Shown: positions 7,975 through 17,590 of the stretch, piece by piece
How the letters are laid out: each line of letters starts with the position of its first letter
Position numbering within the stretch: position 1 is the stretch's first letter
From: Rickettsiaceae bacterium H1
GTDB lineage: Bacteria; Pseudomonadota; Alphaproteobacteria; Rickettsiales; Anaplasmataceae
NCBI GenBank assembly: GCA_018101195.1
Contig: JACDQH010000003.1
Span: 1 to 64,000 of the forward strand
Reading direction: 5' to 3'
DNA: 64,000 nucleotides
Made by a program: the position numbers and the translations under genes
The notes under the pieces: model-generated
What the model was told of the DNA's origin: nothing
Databases searched by the model: none
The model's input: only the letters and a program-made list of their open reading frames with translations

Positions 7975-9138
7975 CTATCTTCGTGCAACTTTCATCTGTA
8001 AAAACGCTACCGCCTTATCATCAACCACCTTTCCGCCTACTCTTTTAGTTGCATAAAATGCTATGTTCGGTTTACAAGAAAATTGATCGCGTAAAATGTT
8101 GATTTCCGTACGATCGATAATTTTATAACCGCGTTTGAAATCACCAAAAGCAATGACCTTCTTATCTTGTTTTATTTCCGGCATTTCTGCAGATTGGTAT
8201 ATTGGAGCTCCCATCAGGGTATCGAAATTATTTTGTAAGCCGGGCTGCCATAAATACTGACCTGTACTTGATTTAATAGACCTAATATGTTGTGCCGTCG
8301 AACGGTGCATAACAAAACAGGCATTGTTTGCATATTCTTCTCCGAGAGAATAATATAAATTCACAATATCATCAGCTGAAAAGGTACTAAAATCAGTAAA
8401 ATCGTTAGATTCGGTAGATTTATTAATAAAAGAAATACGCTTAATCTCACTTTTAAGGATACCTTGCGGCTTACCATTCCCGTCTCCGTTGAAAAAAGCT
8501 TGATTTTCAGCAGCACTGAAAGCTTCGGATAAATTATCGATAATCCACTTATCTATGTTAACTGCGGAATCTTCAAGTAACCTTTGAGTAATTGTCGGGC
8601 AAGCATGTAATACGTGAGTTCTTATATCTTGCGGAGTTAACGAAGGCAAGCTTTTATCGTTTATTTGATCGCCCCAAGTTGCAGCAATTTTATCAGTAGG
8701 AATGAAAAACGTAACGTAATCGCTACTGATCTTTTCCACAGAAGCAATTTGCCTCATTATCGAATTATTCTGCAAACTTACCGTTAAATCGGCATGAAGA
8801 GCATGAGTAAGAGGAAAACCCGTATTTTGATTATTACCCAAAAATTTTTGCTCCAACATCGATTTATTCACTCCAGTACGTAAATAATTGCAGAAAGAAT
8901 TTTGCTGCTGTGATGAATTTTGGTCTAAAACCGGCCTCTCTGAGGAATTTTCAATCGTGCTGATTCGATTTTTACATTCGTCGATAGCATTATTCAATCT
9001 GGAGATATATTCGTCATCGAGAGAATGACTGCTACCTTTTTTTTCTAAATCTTTCAACCTACGATCGTTTACTATTTTAAATTCTTCCCAAGCATTCGCC
9101 AATTGATTAACTGTTTTTGTAATTTCTGTAAGATGCAT
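7975..9138 (-). CDS. Major capsid protein, HK97 fold, GTA/phage type
   Basis: An HK97-family major capsid protein. The N-terminal 110 residues are a charged coiled-coil delta-like domain, followed by the shell domain with GFPLTHALHADLTVSLQ, WGDQINDK, FFNGDGNGKPQGIL and a late LMGAPIYQSAEMPE, all characteristic of HK97 capsids; the end has KRVGGKVVDDKAVAFLQ. A TTG at 9168 would add 10 residues, but the ATG at 9138 has AGGA at a good distance and is preferred (387 residues). In Rickettsiales such genes are usually dispersed GTA relatives, and here it is opposite in strand to the connector genes at 6.9-7.8 kb. Its TAG stop touches tRNA-Met. Confidence 0.88.
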   Translation of the reverse strand: MHLTEITKTVNQLANAWEEFKIVNDRRLKDLEKKGSSHSLDDEYISRLNNAIDECKNRISTIENSSERPVLDQNSSQQQNSFCNYLRTGVNKSMLEQKFLGNNQNTGFPLTHALHADLTVSLQNNSIMRQIASVEKISSDYVTFFIPTDKIAATWGDQINDKSLPSLTPQDIRTHVLHACPTITQRLLEDSAVNIDKWIIDNLSEAFSAAENQAFFNGDGNGKPQGILKSEIKRISFINKSTESNDFTDFSTFSADDIVNLYYSLGEEYANNACFVMHRSTAQHIRSIKSSTGQYLWQPGLQNNFDTLMGAPIYQSAEMPEIKQDKKVIAFGDFKRGYKIIDRTEINILRDQFSCKPNIAFYATKRVGGKVVDDKAVAFLQMKVARR

Positions 9139-9366
9139 AAAATTTCCTGAAAATGTTAAGATCGTCAAGAAATAACATGAGGCTTTACCCTATGTAAGCA
9201 AAAAAATTAATCGAGTTAATTTGTAACAGCTTAAGAATTATTTAAAATAAAACTTATTTTTATCAGCAAAATTTATTTTGGAAACTATTCTTATCTAACA
9301 GAAAAATTATTGATAATTAATTTATGATAAATAATAATTAATATTTAATTTTAATATATTAAAAAC

Positions 9367-10107
9367 ATGCATAATAATTCAAACGATGAAGGAGCTCTTG
9401 ACTTAAGAATAAATCAGAATAAAAAAACAAATCTTCTGAAAGACACAATAAAAAAACAACAGAAACCAATGTCAATTGAGTTCACAAATACTAATCAAAC
9501 AGAACAACTGCTAAGCGACGTACAAAAACTAAACGCTCAAGTAAGGGAAATACAAAATAATAATATCCAGTTAAAAAATCAAAATGCTACACTACAATAT
9601 TTCACATTCACAAGTAATCATCAAATAACAGAACTGCAAACTAATGTGCAAAAACTAAAAGATCAAATAATAGAATTACAAAGTAATCATTTTCGGTTAC
9701 AAGATCAAAATGTCGAACTAAAAAATTGTATATTATCGTTATTATGTCAACAACAAACACAAAATGGTACACATCAACAGAAGCAAATAGTAAAAAAACC
9801 TATACCAATCAGACCAAAACCTTCATCAAAACACAATCATCCTTATCCATTAAGTAACGAGGTGAAAAATCCACAAAAATTGGAAATCTCGATAAATAAA
9901 GCAACCAACCACAGCAAAGAGAACAAAAGCATAGAACCATCTCGCTTGTTAAAAGAAAGAAACTCAGCTGTTCAAAAAAATATACCAAGCCTTGAACAAG
10001 ACGTTTCCAGTGATAACAAAAAACAATTATGTAGGGAATTACTCCCAGACAAATCGCTAAATCAAATAAAAATAACAAACGCCAGTGGTACTACATTAAA
10101 GAAATAG
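9367..10107 (+). CDS. Hypothetical coiled-coil protein with an internal repeat
   Basis: A 246-residue protein that I cannot assign. Residues 45-120 are a strong coiled coil containing two copies of a roughly 30-residue unit 43 residues apart: DVQKLNAQVREIQ (51-63) and NVQKLKDQIIELQ (93-105), each followed by an NQN/DQN motif. The second half (130-246) is proline-, lysine- and serine-rich and probably disordered. There is no signal peptide or membrane helix. It has its own gap on both sides and may be a secreted or structural protein; this is speculation. Confidence 0.6.
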   Translation: MHNNSNDEGALDLRINQNKKTNLLKDTIKKQQKPMSIEFTNTNQTEQLLSDVQKLNAQVREIQNNNIQLKNQNATLQYFTFTSNHQITELQTNVQKLKDQIIELQSNHFRLQDQNVELKNCILSLLCQQQTQNGTHQQKQIVKKPIPIRPKPSSKHNHPYPLSNEVKNPQKLEISINKATNHSKENKSIEPSRLLKERNSAVQKNIPSLEQDVSSDNKKQLCRELLPDKSLNQIKITNASGTTLKK

Positions 10108-10240
10108 CTTAACCTACATAACTTATTTTTTCGCTGGTCACAACAAATGAACGGATTTTCTACAAAATAATTCGAATAATTATTATCATTTTTTTGGGGT
10201 ATATTGAACCAAGGTAAGACATAAGATAGATTAATTATCT

Positions 10241-12655
10241 ATGTATGATTTCAAATCGGTAGAAAATCAAATTCAAGATAAATGGGATTTTATTACCGAC
10301 ATTGATAAGAACAAACCGAAGTATTACGTCCTTGAAATGTTTCCTTATCCTTCTGGAAATATTCACATGGGTCACTTGCGAAATTATGCTATTGGCGACG
10401 TAATTGCAAGATATAAAAGGGCTTCCGGTTATAATGTTCTTCACCCGATCGGTTGGGACGCTTTCGGTTTACCGGCGGAAAATGCCGCATTACAAAATCA
10501 AAATCATCCGGCAAAATGGACCAAGGATAATATCGATAATATGACAAATCAGTTGAAATCAATTGGCCTCTCTTATGATTGGTCCCGTGAAATTGCAACT
10601 TGTGACTCCGATTACTATAGGCACGAACAACAATTTTTCCTCAAATTTTTAGAACAAGGTATAGCTTACCGTAAAGAAAGCTATGTAAATTGGGATCCGG
10701 TAGACAATACAGTTCTTGCCAACGAACAAGTTATAGACGGCAAAGGCTGGCGCTCCGGAGCTAAAATAGAAAGAAAGAAGTTGTATCAATGGTTCTTAAA
10801 AATCACCGAATTTGCCCCCGAATTACTGACGGGACTAAATAATTTGCACGATTGGCCCAAAAAAGTAAGAATGATGCAAAGTAATTGGATCGGTAAGTCC
10901 GAAGGTACAATCGTAAACTTTGAAATCATCGGTAAAAATGAAAGCTTAAAAGTATTTACTACCAGGCCGGAAACCATATTCAGAGCATCTTTTTGTGCTA
11001 TATCGGTAGACCATCCTTTGGCAAAATCACTAACCGAGCAAAAAATAATTCGATTCATTCAAGAAAATTCCTTAACCACAACGGAAGAGATAGAAAAAGC
11101 TGAAAAAAAAGGAATAGATACCGGGATAAAGGTCCGTCATCCGTTTCTACCGGACAAAAAATTACCGGTATATATAGCGAATTTCGTACTCGCGGAATAT
11201 GGAACGGGGGCAATTTTTGGCTGTCCGGCACACGATAAGCGCGATCACGATTTTGCCAAAAAATACGATTTACTCATTTATCCCATTATCAAAACAGAAA
11301 ATAATGAAAGTTATGAAATCAAAGAAGGCACCTTATATAATTCGGAATTTTTAAACGGCTTAGAAACAAAATCAGCAAAAAAGCTTGTCGTCAAAAAACT
11401 AATCGAACAAGAAAAAGGTGAGAAAGTTACAAATTACCGACTAAGAGATTGGGGCATTTCACGACAAAGATATTGGGGATGTCCTATTCCGATTATTTAT
11501 TGCCGAAATTGCGGTACCGTGCCGGTACCTGAAAAAGACTTACCCGTAACATTACCGGACGACGTCGATTTTACTCTGCACGGAAATCCTTTGGCAAATC
11601 ATCCTACTTGGAAAAAGGTTAAGTGTCCGAAATGTCAAGACGACGCAACCCGGGAAACGGATACCTTCGATACGTTTTTCGAATCTTCTTGGTATTTCAT
11701 TGCTTTTTGCGGTTTGGATAAAAAATCGACAGATTATTTTCTACCAGTAGATTGTTACATAGGAGGAATCGAACACGCGGTATTACACTTATTATATGCC
11801 CGATTCTTCACCAAAGCACTTTGGCAATTCGGTTATATCGACTGCAAAGAACCGTTCGTAAAATTGATTACTCAGGGGATGATTTGTCACAAAACGTATC
11901 GGGATGAAGAAGGCCAATTTATTTCTCCCGACGAGGCTAAAGATTTAACTCGAAAAGGCAAAAACATAACCATCGGTCACATGGAAAAAATGAGTAAATC
12001 TAAAAAAAACGTTATTAATCCAGGTACCATAATCGATAAATACGGTGCCGATACCGCAAGGTTATTTATGCTTTCCGATATACCGCCGGAAAGAGATTTG
12101 GAATGGTCGGAAAAAGGCTTGGAAGGAGCGTGGCGTTTTATCAACCGTATTTATAAATTAGTCGACCCATACGATCCGAAAAAATCTTGCCGACCTTTAT
12201 TATCCTCACGTAAAACATTACATAAATGTTTACACAATCTCACGGAAGATCTCGAACACTCCCGATTAAATTGCACGATTGCCAAATTGCATGAAATAAC
12301 CAATCTGCTTTACAACGATAAAGAAATATTAGCGGAAGGAATTCCCATTTTACTCAGGTGTATCGAGCCTTTTATCCCGCATTTGGCAGAATACTTGTGG
12401 GGAAAAATCGGTAATAGCACGTTATTATGCAACGAACCTTGGCCTAAAGTAGAAAAAAAATTATTAATCGACGATACCATAACGATAGCAGTGCAAGTAA
12501 ACGGTAAATTACGTAAAACAATTCAACTACCCATTGATTCCCCTAAAGAAGAAGTGGAAAAATCAGCCCTTATCGCCATAAAAAATAAAATCGACCCTTC
12601 CAAGGTAAAAAAGAAAATCGTCATTCCGAATAAAATCGTGAATTTGGTCATTTAA
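10241..12655 (+). CDS. leuS: Leucyl-tRNA synthetase
   Basis: Attaches leucine to tRNA-Leu. It is a class I synthetase with the HIGH motif as HMGH (42-45, within FPYPSGNIHMGHLRNYA) and the KMSKS loop (about 583-587). The large CP1 editing domain carries TTRPETIF, and a zinc-ribbon-like CRNCG...CPKCQ segment lies around 420-460. The C-terminal domain ends with VQVNGKLRKTI and the typical IVIPNKIVNLVI. At 804 residues it is slightly short but has all domains. tRNA-Leu(GAG) is also in this window. Confidence 0.97.
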   Translation: MYDFKSVENQIQDKWDFITDIDKNKPKYYVLEMFPYPSGNIHMGHLRNYAIGDVIARYKRASGYNVLHPIGWDAFGLPAENAALQNQNHPAKWTKDNIDNMTNQLKSIGLSYDWSREIATCDSDYYRHEQQFFLKFLEQGIAYRKESYVNWDPVDNTVLANEQVIDGKGWRSGAKIERKKLYQWFLKITEFAPELLTGLNNLHDWPKKVRMMQSNWIGKSEGTIVNFEIIGKNESLKVFTTRPETIFRASFCAISVDHPLAKSLTEQKIIRFIQENSLTTTEEIEKAEKKGIDTGIKVRHPFLPDKKLPVYIANFVLAEYGTGAIFGCPAHDKRDHDFAKKYDLLIYPIIKTENNESYEIKEGTLYNSEFLNGLETKSAKKLVVKKLIEQEKGEKVTNYRLRDWGISRQRYWGCPIPIIYCRNCGTVPVPEKDLPVTLPDDVDFTLHGNPLANHPTWKKVKCPKCQDDATRETDTFDTFFESSWYFIAFCGLDKKSTDYFLPVDCYIGGIEHAVLHLLYARFFTKALWQFGYIDCKEPFVKLITQGMICHKTYRDEEGQFISPDEAKDLTRKGKNITIGHMEKMSKSKKNVINPGTIIDKYGADTARLFMLSDIPPERDLEWSEKGLEGAWRFINRIYKLVDPYDPKKSCRPLLSSRKTLHKCLHNLTEDLEHSRLNCTIAKLHEITNLLYNDKEILAEGIPILLRCIEPFIPHLAEYLWGKIGNSTLLCNEPWPKVEKKLLIDDTITIAVQVNGKLRKTIQLPIDSPKEEVEKSALIAIKNKIDPSKVKKKIVIPNKIVNLVI

Positions 12656-12746
12656 ATAACCTGGAAAAAAAATATAAATTCAAAAGTTGAAAATTTTAGT
12701 AAATTAATTTATGGTTAATCATAAAATAATAAAAGAGGAGAGCTAA

Positions 12747-14180
12747 ATGCAACATTCCAAGCTAATACAAAAGTTACAAATTGCACATAATAACGGTAAA
12801 TTTTTTTTTAAAACAGAACAAGAAATAAAAGAAGTAGAGTTTTCAACACTTTTAGAACACAAATCTTCAAAAAGAGAATGGGAAAAATTAATTTCAGTTC
12901 TGGGTCATCCTAGAGTAATATCAAGAGCAAATTTTAATGCTCGAGAAATAAAGCTTGCTTTACAACAATTAGGTAAAATCGCAGTCGAGTGTCAAACAGG
13001 AGAATTTTTCGAACGTCTCATGCCAGCTCAAAGTTGTATTTTAAGTGAGCTAATTGCTATACATCACGGTGATCCTTCTACCGAAAACAAATTAAGAGAA
13101 AAACAAAAGCAATGCAAAACCTTCCATGAAAGTAGATTCACAGAGCGTAAAATAAATATTTCTGATAAAGAAGAATTTGTTAATAAGTCTATCAAAGAAT
13201 TACAAGAAAGATATTTCGATAAAAAACAAAATTTACTATGGAAATCTTTAAGCAAGTTAGAAAAGTGGAAACAAGAAGGAAAAGAAGAACAAGTAAGGAA
13301 AATAGTAAATTATTCCGGTTTTCTCGGTTCACCGTTACATTTTGCCATTTGGTTCGATTGTGAAGAAGTGGCGATAAAATTAGTCGAATTAGGTGCGGAT
13401 ATTAATAAAATTCCCAAATTATATAACGGTTTATTTGAGGAAAAAGGCAAAGAGCTTGTTTTTAATATTACACCTTTACACAATGCATATTTATTTAATA
13501 TGCCGAAACTTGCTTCGATCTTAATTAAAGCCAGAGCAGATACCGAATGTAAATCTTCCACTCTCGAGGATTTAAACCCGAAAATGTGTGCTAATTTTTC
13601 CAAAGATAAGCAAAAAGTGGTAATTGACGAATTGCTAAAATTATTAGATAGAATTAAAATCACAGTGCAAGTTTGCCGTAGCGAAAAACAAGTGCAAACT
13701 TGGTTTGACAGCTTAATTCCTATGCAACAAAGGCTTTTTCAAGCAATATTAAAAGCCAATGTCGAAGAAATAGAATTATTACTTCCGATTCTCGATGTTA
13801 ACGCGCAAGATCCAGCAACAAAAAATACCGCTATACATTTTACTTGTTTATACAAGCCCGAATACGAAGGTAAACAAAAAGGACACAAAATTACGAACGA
13901 ATTTATCGGTAAAAGAAAGCAAATGATAAAATTATTACTCGAGCATAATCCCGATTTAAGTATTCCGGGAATAATGGGTTTCACTGTTAAAAAACTTTTA
14001 CAAACAAACAAAACATCTAAAGATGAAAACGTAAAAAAACTAGCCGGTGAATTATTGCCAATGATTGAAGAATATAATAAAAGAAAAACGGTCGAATTAC
14101 TTAGCGAATTACCGTTTCACGAATTATCCGAAGCCAAATTCTCTTCTATTGCTCACTCTTCACTGACACTTGCGCAATAA
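12747..14180 (+). CDS. Ankyrin-repeat protein
   Basis: A 477-residue protein with recognisable ankyrin repeats: GSPLHFAIWFDCEEVAIKL (about 194-212) with LGADINKI, TPLHNAYLFNMPKLASILI (about 241-259) with KARADTE, and LFQAILKANVEEIELLL (331-347) followed by TAIHFTCLY and MIKLLLEHNPDLSI. The first 180 residues are helical, without a recognised domain. The start has GAGGAG upstream. Ankyrin proteins of Rickettsiales are often type IV effectors acting in host cells, and a VirB8-VirD4 locus is in the window, but no secretion signal can be proven from sequence. Confidence 0.85.
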   Translation: MQHSKLIQKLQIAHNNGKFFFKTEQEIKEVEFSTLLEHKSSKREWEKLISVLGHPRVISRANFNAREIKLALQQLGKIAVECQTGEFFERLMPAQSCILSELIAIHHGDPSTENKLREKQKQCKTFHESRFTERKINISDKEEFVNKSIKELQERYFDKKQNLLWKSLSKLEKWKQEGKEEQVRKIVNYSGFLGSPLHFAIWFDCEEVAIKLVELGADINKIPKLYNGLFEEKGKELVFNITPLHNAYLFNMPKLASILIKARADTECKSSTLEDLNPKMCANFSKDKQKVVIDELLKLLDRIKITVQVCRSEKQVQTWFDSLIPMQQRLFQAILKANVEEIELLLPILDVNAQDPATKNTAIHFTCLYKPEYEGKQKGHKITNEFIGKRKQMIKLLLEHNPDLSIPGIMGFTVKKLLQTNKTSKDENVKKLAGELLPMIEEYNKRKTVELLSELPFHELSEAKFSSIAHSSLTLAQ

Positions 14181-14285
14181 ACTTTAATTTTGTTTCAGTA
14201 TTAACCAAACAAAGTTAAGTCCGGAAAAAAATTATCATGTTATGTAAAAAATGATAGATTAAGGAAGAAATCATAAAATAAACAA

Positions 14286-16115
14286 ATGGCTATTCGTTTA
14301 TTACCGACAAAAATAATAAATCGCATTGCCGCTGGAGAAGTAGTGGCAAGGCCTGCCAGCGTAGTAAAAGAATTAGCGGAAAATTCTATCGATGCCGATG
14401 CTGATGAAATCAAAATAACAATAGCGCAAGGCGGGCGTAACTTAATTAAAGTAAAAGATAACGGCATCGGTATAAAAAAAGAAGAAATAAAATTAGCCTT
14501 AGAAAGGCACGCTACTTCGAAATTACCCGATGACGATATCGTCAACATAACTCATATGGGCTTCAGGGGCGAAGCTTTACCTTCTATCGCTTCCGTTAGC
14601 CGTATGGATATTACTTCACGAACATCAAATGACGAAACCGGATGGACGATTAAAATAGAAGGAGGAAACATCACCCGAGATTTAACTCCGAAGCCGTGCG
14701 AGCAAGGAAGCAATATCGAAGTAAGAGATTTATTTTTTGCCACACCCAATAGATTAAAATTCCTCAAAACGGAAAAAGCCGAAACTCAATACATTATCGA
14801 TATAATCGATAAAATTGCGATGGCAAATCCGCAAATCGCTTTTTCTCTTACTGTAAACGATAAGGAATTATTTAAATATCCTCGTTGTAACAACTACATA
14901 GAAAGATTGGTAATAATTAAAGGACAAGAATTTGCAGAAAATACCATAGAAATCAATGCTGAAAAGAACGAAATAAAAATCATCGGCTATGCGGGAATCC
15001 CCACCTATAACAGAGGTAATTCTCATTATTTATATTTATTCGTAAATCATCGCCCGGTGCAAGATACGTTACTTATCAATGCGGTCAAAGCTGCTTATCA
15101 AGACTTTATTCCTCATAGAAGATACCCGATAGTAGTCTTATTTCTTACTTTAGCGAGCCATATCGTCGACGTTAACGTGCATCCGACTAAAGCGGAAGTC
15201 CGTTTTCAAGATAAAAATTTCATAAGACACTTAATCGTTAACGAATTAAAATCGGCAATTAAAAAAAGTGTTTACCTAGCAACTTCCGAAACCAGTAAAA
15301 AAGCGCTTGATTATTTCACCGGAAAAGAAAATCATATCCCGAACTTATTAAACGAAATCGGTAAACAAGAAAAGCCACAATTTTTTCCTAGAAATAATTT
15401 ATACAAAACGGAGAAAATTCTGCCAGAACTTAATTCGATAAACAAACAAGATATTGTTCGGAAAAAAATACCGAAGGTACAAACCGATAACATAGAAAAT
15501 AACAAATCATGCGAGCAAGAAAAATTAAGCAATATAAAACAGCAATACCCACTGGGAACAGCTTCTTGCCAACTTTACGATACCTATATTTTATCGATAA
15601 CAGAAGAAAACATTTTTTTAACAGATCAACATGCGGCACATGAACGATTGGTTTACGAACACCTAAAAAATACAAATAAGATAGAAAAACAATTGTTATT
15701 AATGCCAGAAATGATCGAATTAAACTCTGCCGAAGTAGAAAAACTAATAAGTTACGGCAAAAAATTAACAAATTTGGGAATGATAATTGAAAAAATGGGA
15801 GAAAAATCAATAATAGTACGAGAAATACCTGCAATTATTGGATCTTGCGATATCAAAAAACTTACCTTGGATATCCTAGATACCATTAACGAATTCGGTG
15901 AAGCATTGTCAATACAAGAAAAATTAGAATACATTTACAAAACTTTTGCTTGCCATACATCGATTCGCGCAGGAAGAAAATTAAACATAAACGAAATGAA
16001 TTCGATATTAAGACAAATGGAATCTAATCCGCACTCCGGACAATGCAACCATGGCAGACCTACTTACATTAAATTGAAAAAAACAGATATTGAGAAACTA
16101 TTTGAACGGACATAA
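14286..16115 (+). CDS. mutL: DNA mismatch repair protein MutL
   Basis: Links MutS mismatch recognition to strand cleavage. The GHKL ATPase motifs are intact: ELAENSIDADADEI (about 31-44), DNGIGI (58-63) and GFRGEALPSI (94-103). The C-terminal dimerisation domain retains the endonuclease motif DQHAAHERLVYE (about 447-458), with ACHTSIRAG and GQCNHGRPT near the end, so it is predicted to be the nicking type of MutL. At 609 residues the length is normal. No mutS is nearby. Confidence 0.96.
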   Translation: MAIRLLPTKIINRIAAGEVVARPASVVKELAENSIDADADEIKITIAQGGRNLIKVKDNGIGIKKEEIKLALERHATSKLPDDDIVNITHMGFRGEALPSIASVSRMDITSRTSNDETGWTIKIEGGNITRDLTPKPCEQGSNIEVRDLFFATPNRLKFLKTEKAETQYIIDIIDKIAMANPQIAFSLTVNDKELFKYPRCNNYIERLVIIKGQEFAENTIEINAEKNEIKIIGYAGIPTYNRGNSHYLYLFVNHRPVQDTLLINAVKAAYQDFIPHRRYPIVVLFLTLASHIVDVNVHPTKAEVRFQDKNFIRHLIVNELKSAIKKSVYLATSETSKKALDYFTGKENHIPNLLNEIGKQEKPQFFPRNNLYKTEKILPELNSINKQDIVRKKIPKVQTDNIENNKSCEQEKLSNIKQQYPLGTASCQLYDTYILSITEENIFLTDQHAAHERLVYEHLKNTNKIEKQLLLMPEMIELNSAEVEKLISYGKKLTNLGMIIEKMGEKSIIVREIPAIIGSCDIKKLTLDILDTINEFGEALSIQEKLEYIYKTFACHTSIRAGRKLNINEMNSILRQMESNPHSGQCNHGRPTYIKLKKTDIEKLFERT

Positions 16116-16200
16116 CTTTTGCAAAATAACCACCTTAACTCAAAAATATTACAAAAATAAAAAGACCATTATTCTATAATAAACAAAACATAATACATGT

Positions 16201-16450
16201 TATATAATGTTCAGTAATAAATAAAATGAATAAAAAACAAAAAAAGAAGCAAGAATAAAAAAATTAGAAGAGATAAGGGAGAGAAAAGCACGAAAAGAAT
16301 AAATACAAACTAAAAAAAGAAGTGAGAGAGAGGGAGAAAGAAAGGTTAGAACTAGAACAAAGATTAAGAAAAAAAGAAGAGGAAGTGAATAAACAAGAAC
16401 AAGTAAGATCTCAAATCGAAAAAGCAGAAAATAGCAATAAAACGTGAACT
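16201..16450 (+). pseudogene. Decayed coiled-coil gene fragment
   Basis: The 595 bases between mutL and the next gene contain no intact gene. This purine-rich part reads as pieces of a charged coiled-coil protein broken by stops and frame changes: a start MNKKQKKKQE then a stop, then in another frame a run from 16277 including KEVREREKERLELEQR and RLRKKEEEVNKQEQ, ending at a TGA near 16444. Composition resembles the lysine/glutamate-rich genes just downstream, so it is probably a dead relative. From 16450 to 16710 nothing is recognisable. Confidence 0.4.
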
Positions 16451-16710
16451 TGAGAGACTAGAATAAAATAAGAGAGAAAATTTGGATAAGTAAAAATAAA
16501 AATATAACAAATACTTATCACACACTGAAATTACAAGAGTAAGTTAAGCAGTAAGTAATACGTAAATTATTAGATAACGATGCTTATCTTTTTCAATTAA
16601 AAAACAGATACCGAAAAGCTATTCAAACCAACATAACTTTTGCAAAGCAAAAAATATTAGGAATTATCATGAAAATCGTTATTATTTGATAATATATGTT
16701 TAAGTAATAT

Positions 16711-17517
16711 ATGATAGGCAAAATAAAATCACCCAAACAAACATTGCATGGTCTAACCGATCAAATAATAAAAAGAAAATTAAGTCAAAATTCGCAAGAT
16801 AGAAATAAAGAAACAATCAACACAACAAAACCTGAAACTTCAAAACAAGAACACCCAAATAGAGCCAAACGCAAAGCAAAAAATGATGAGCATTTTCCAA
16901 GAATAACTAAAAAAACTAAAACAAACACAGACGAAATACTGTCAATAACGTTTAAAGAATTAATAGATAAAGTAATACTTAGTATATTCAGTGTAGAAGA
17001 AAAATTACAAAATGAAGCTAACAAAATATTAAGTAACACTATCATCCCGTTAAGACAAAATAGAACTCTTAACTACGATGAAAAGGAAAAAAAAGCATTA
17101 GAAAAAATAATAATATCAATTAAAAAAATAAAAAAACAATGTTGTATAAACTTATCTGAAGACAAGATTATTCGGATCTTATTGAAAAAAATGTGTGAAA
17201 TTGCAAAAAATAATTTAGAAAGCAAATTGCAAAATGCAGCTAAAGAAATATCAAGTAACACTATAATCCCGTTAAGACAAAACAGAACTCTTAACTACGA
17301 TGAAAAGAAGAAAAAAGTATTAGAAAAAATAATAGAATCAAGTAAAAAAATAAAAAAACAATTTTCTACAAGCCTTATAGAAGGCAATATTAATCAGATT
17401 TTATTGGAAAAAGCTGTTGATTTATCAAAATCAACTTTTACGGAAGAAAAACAAGAAACTCAAATTAAAGTAGAAACAATAGAGCAAATCGGACAAATAA
17501 ACTCTTATTCACATTAA
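16711..17517 (+). CDS. Hypothetical lysine-rich protein with two 74-residue tandem repeats
   Basis: A 268-residue protein of unknown family. The first 95 residues are highly basic and polar. Two direct repeats of 74 residues follow (about 99-172 and 173-246), each containing NTIIPLRQNRTLNYDEK and a lysine-rich helix; at DNA level the unit is 222 bases (for example 17071 and 17293). The last residues KVETIEQIGQ resemble the end of the broken gene at 17591-18297, which suggests paralogy. There is no membrane segment and no clear ribosome-binding site. Confidence 0.5.
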   Translation: MIGKIKSPKQTLHGLTDQIIKRKLSQNSQDRNKETINTTKPETSKQEHPNRAKRKAKNDEHFPRITKKTKTNTDEILSITFKELIDKVILSIFSVEEKLQNEANKILSNTIIPLRQNRTLNYDEKEKKALEKIIISIKKIKKQCCINLSEDKIIRILLKKMCEIAKNNLESKLQNAAKEISSNTIIPLRQNRTLNYDEKKKKVLEKIIESSKKIKKQFSTSLIEGNINQILLEKAVDLSKSTFTEEKQETQIKVETIEQIGQINSYSH

Positions 17518-17590
17518 TTCTAAATAAATCACTATTTTCATGGTACTAAGAAAATTACAAAAACTTCTTTCCAAAAAATAGCTATTTTTT

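Noticed and set aside
7950-7990. Phage attachment site at the tRNA-Met 3' end
   Set aside because: No second copy of the tRNA 3' segment was noticed in the window and no integrase is present; kept only as a question under the capsid finding.
6915-9138. Prophage
   Set aside because: Only three structural genes, in mixed orientation, with no integrase, terminase, portal, lysis or replication genes and no direct repeats at the edges.
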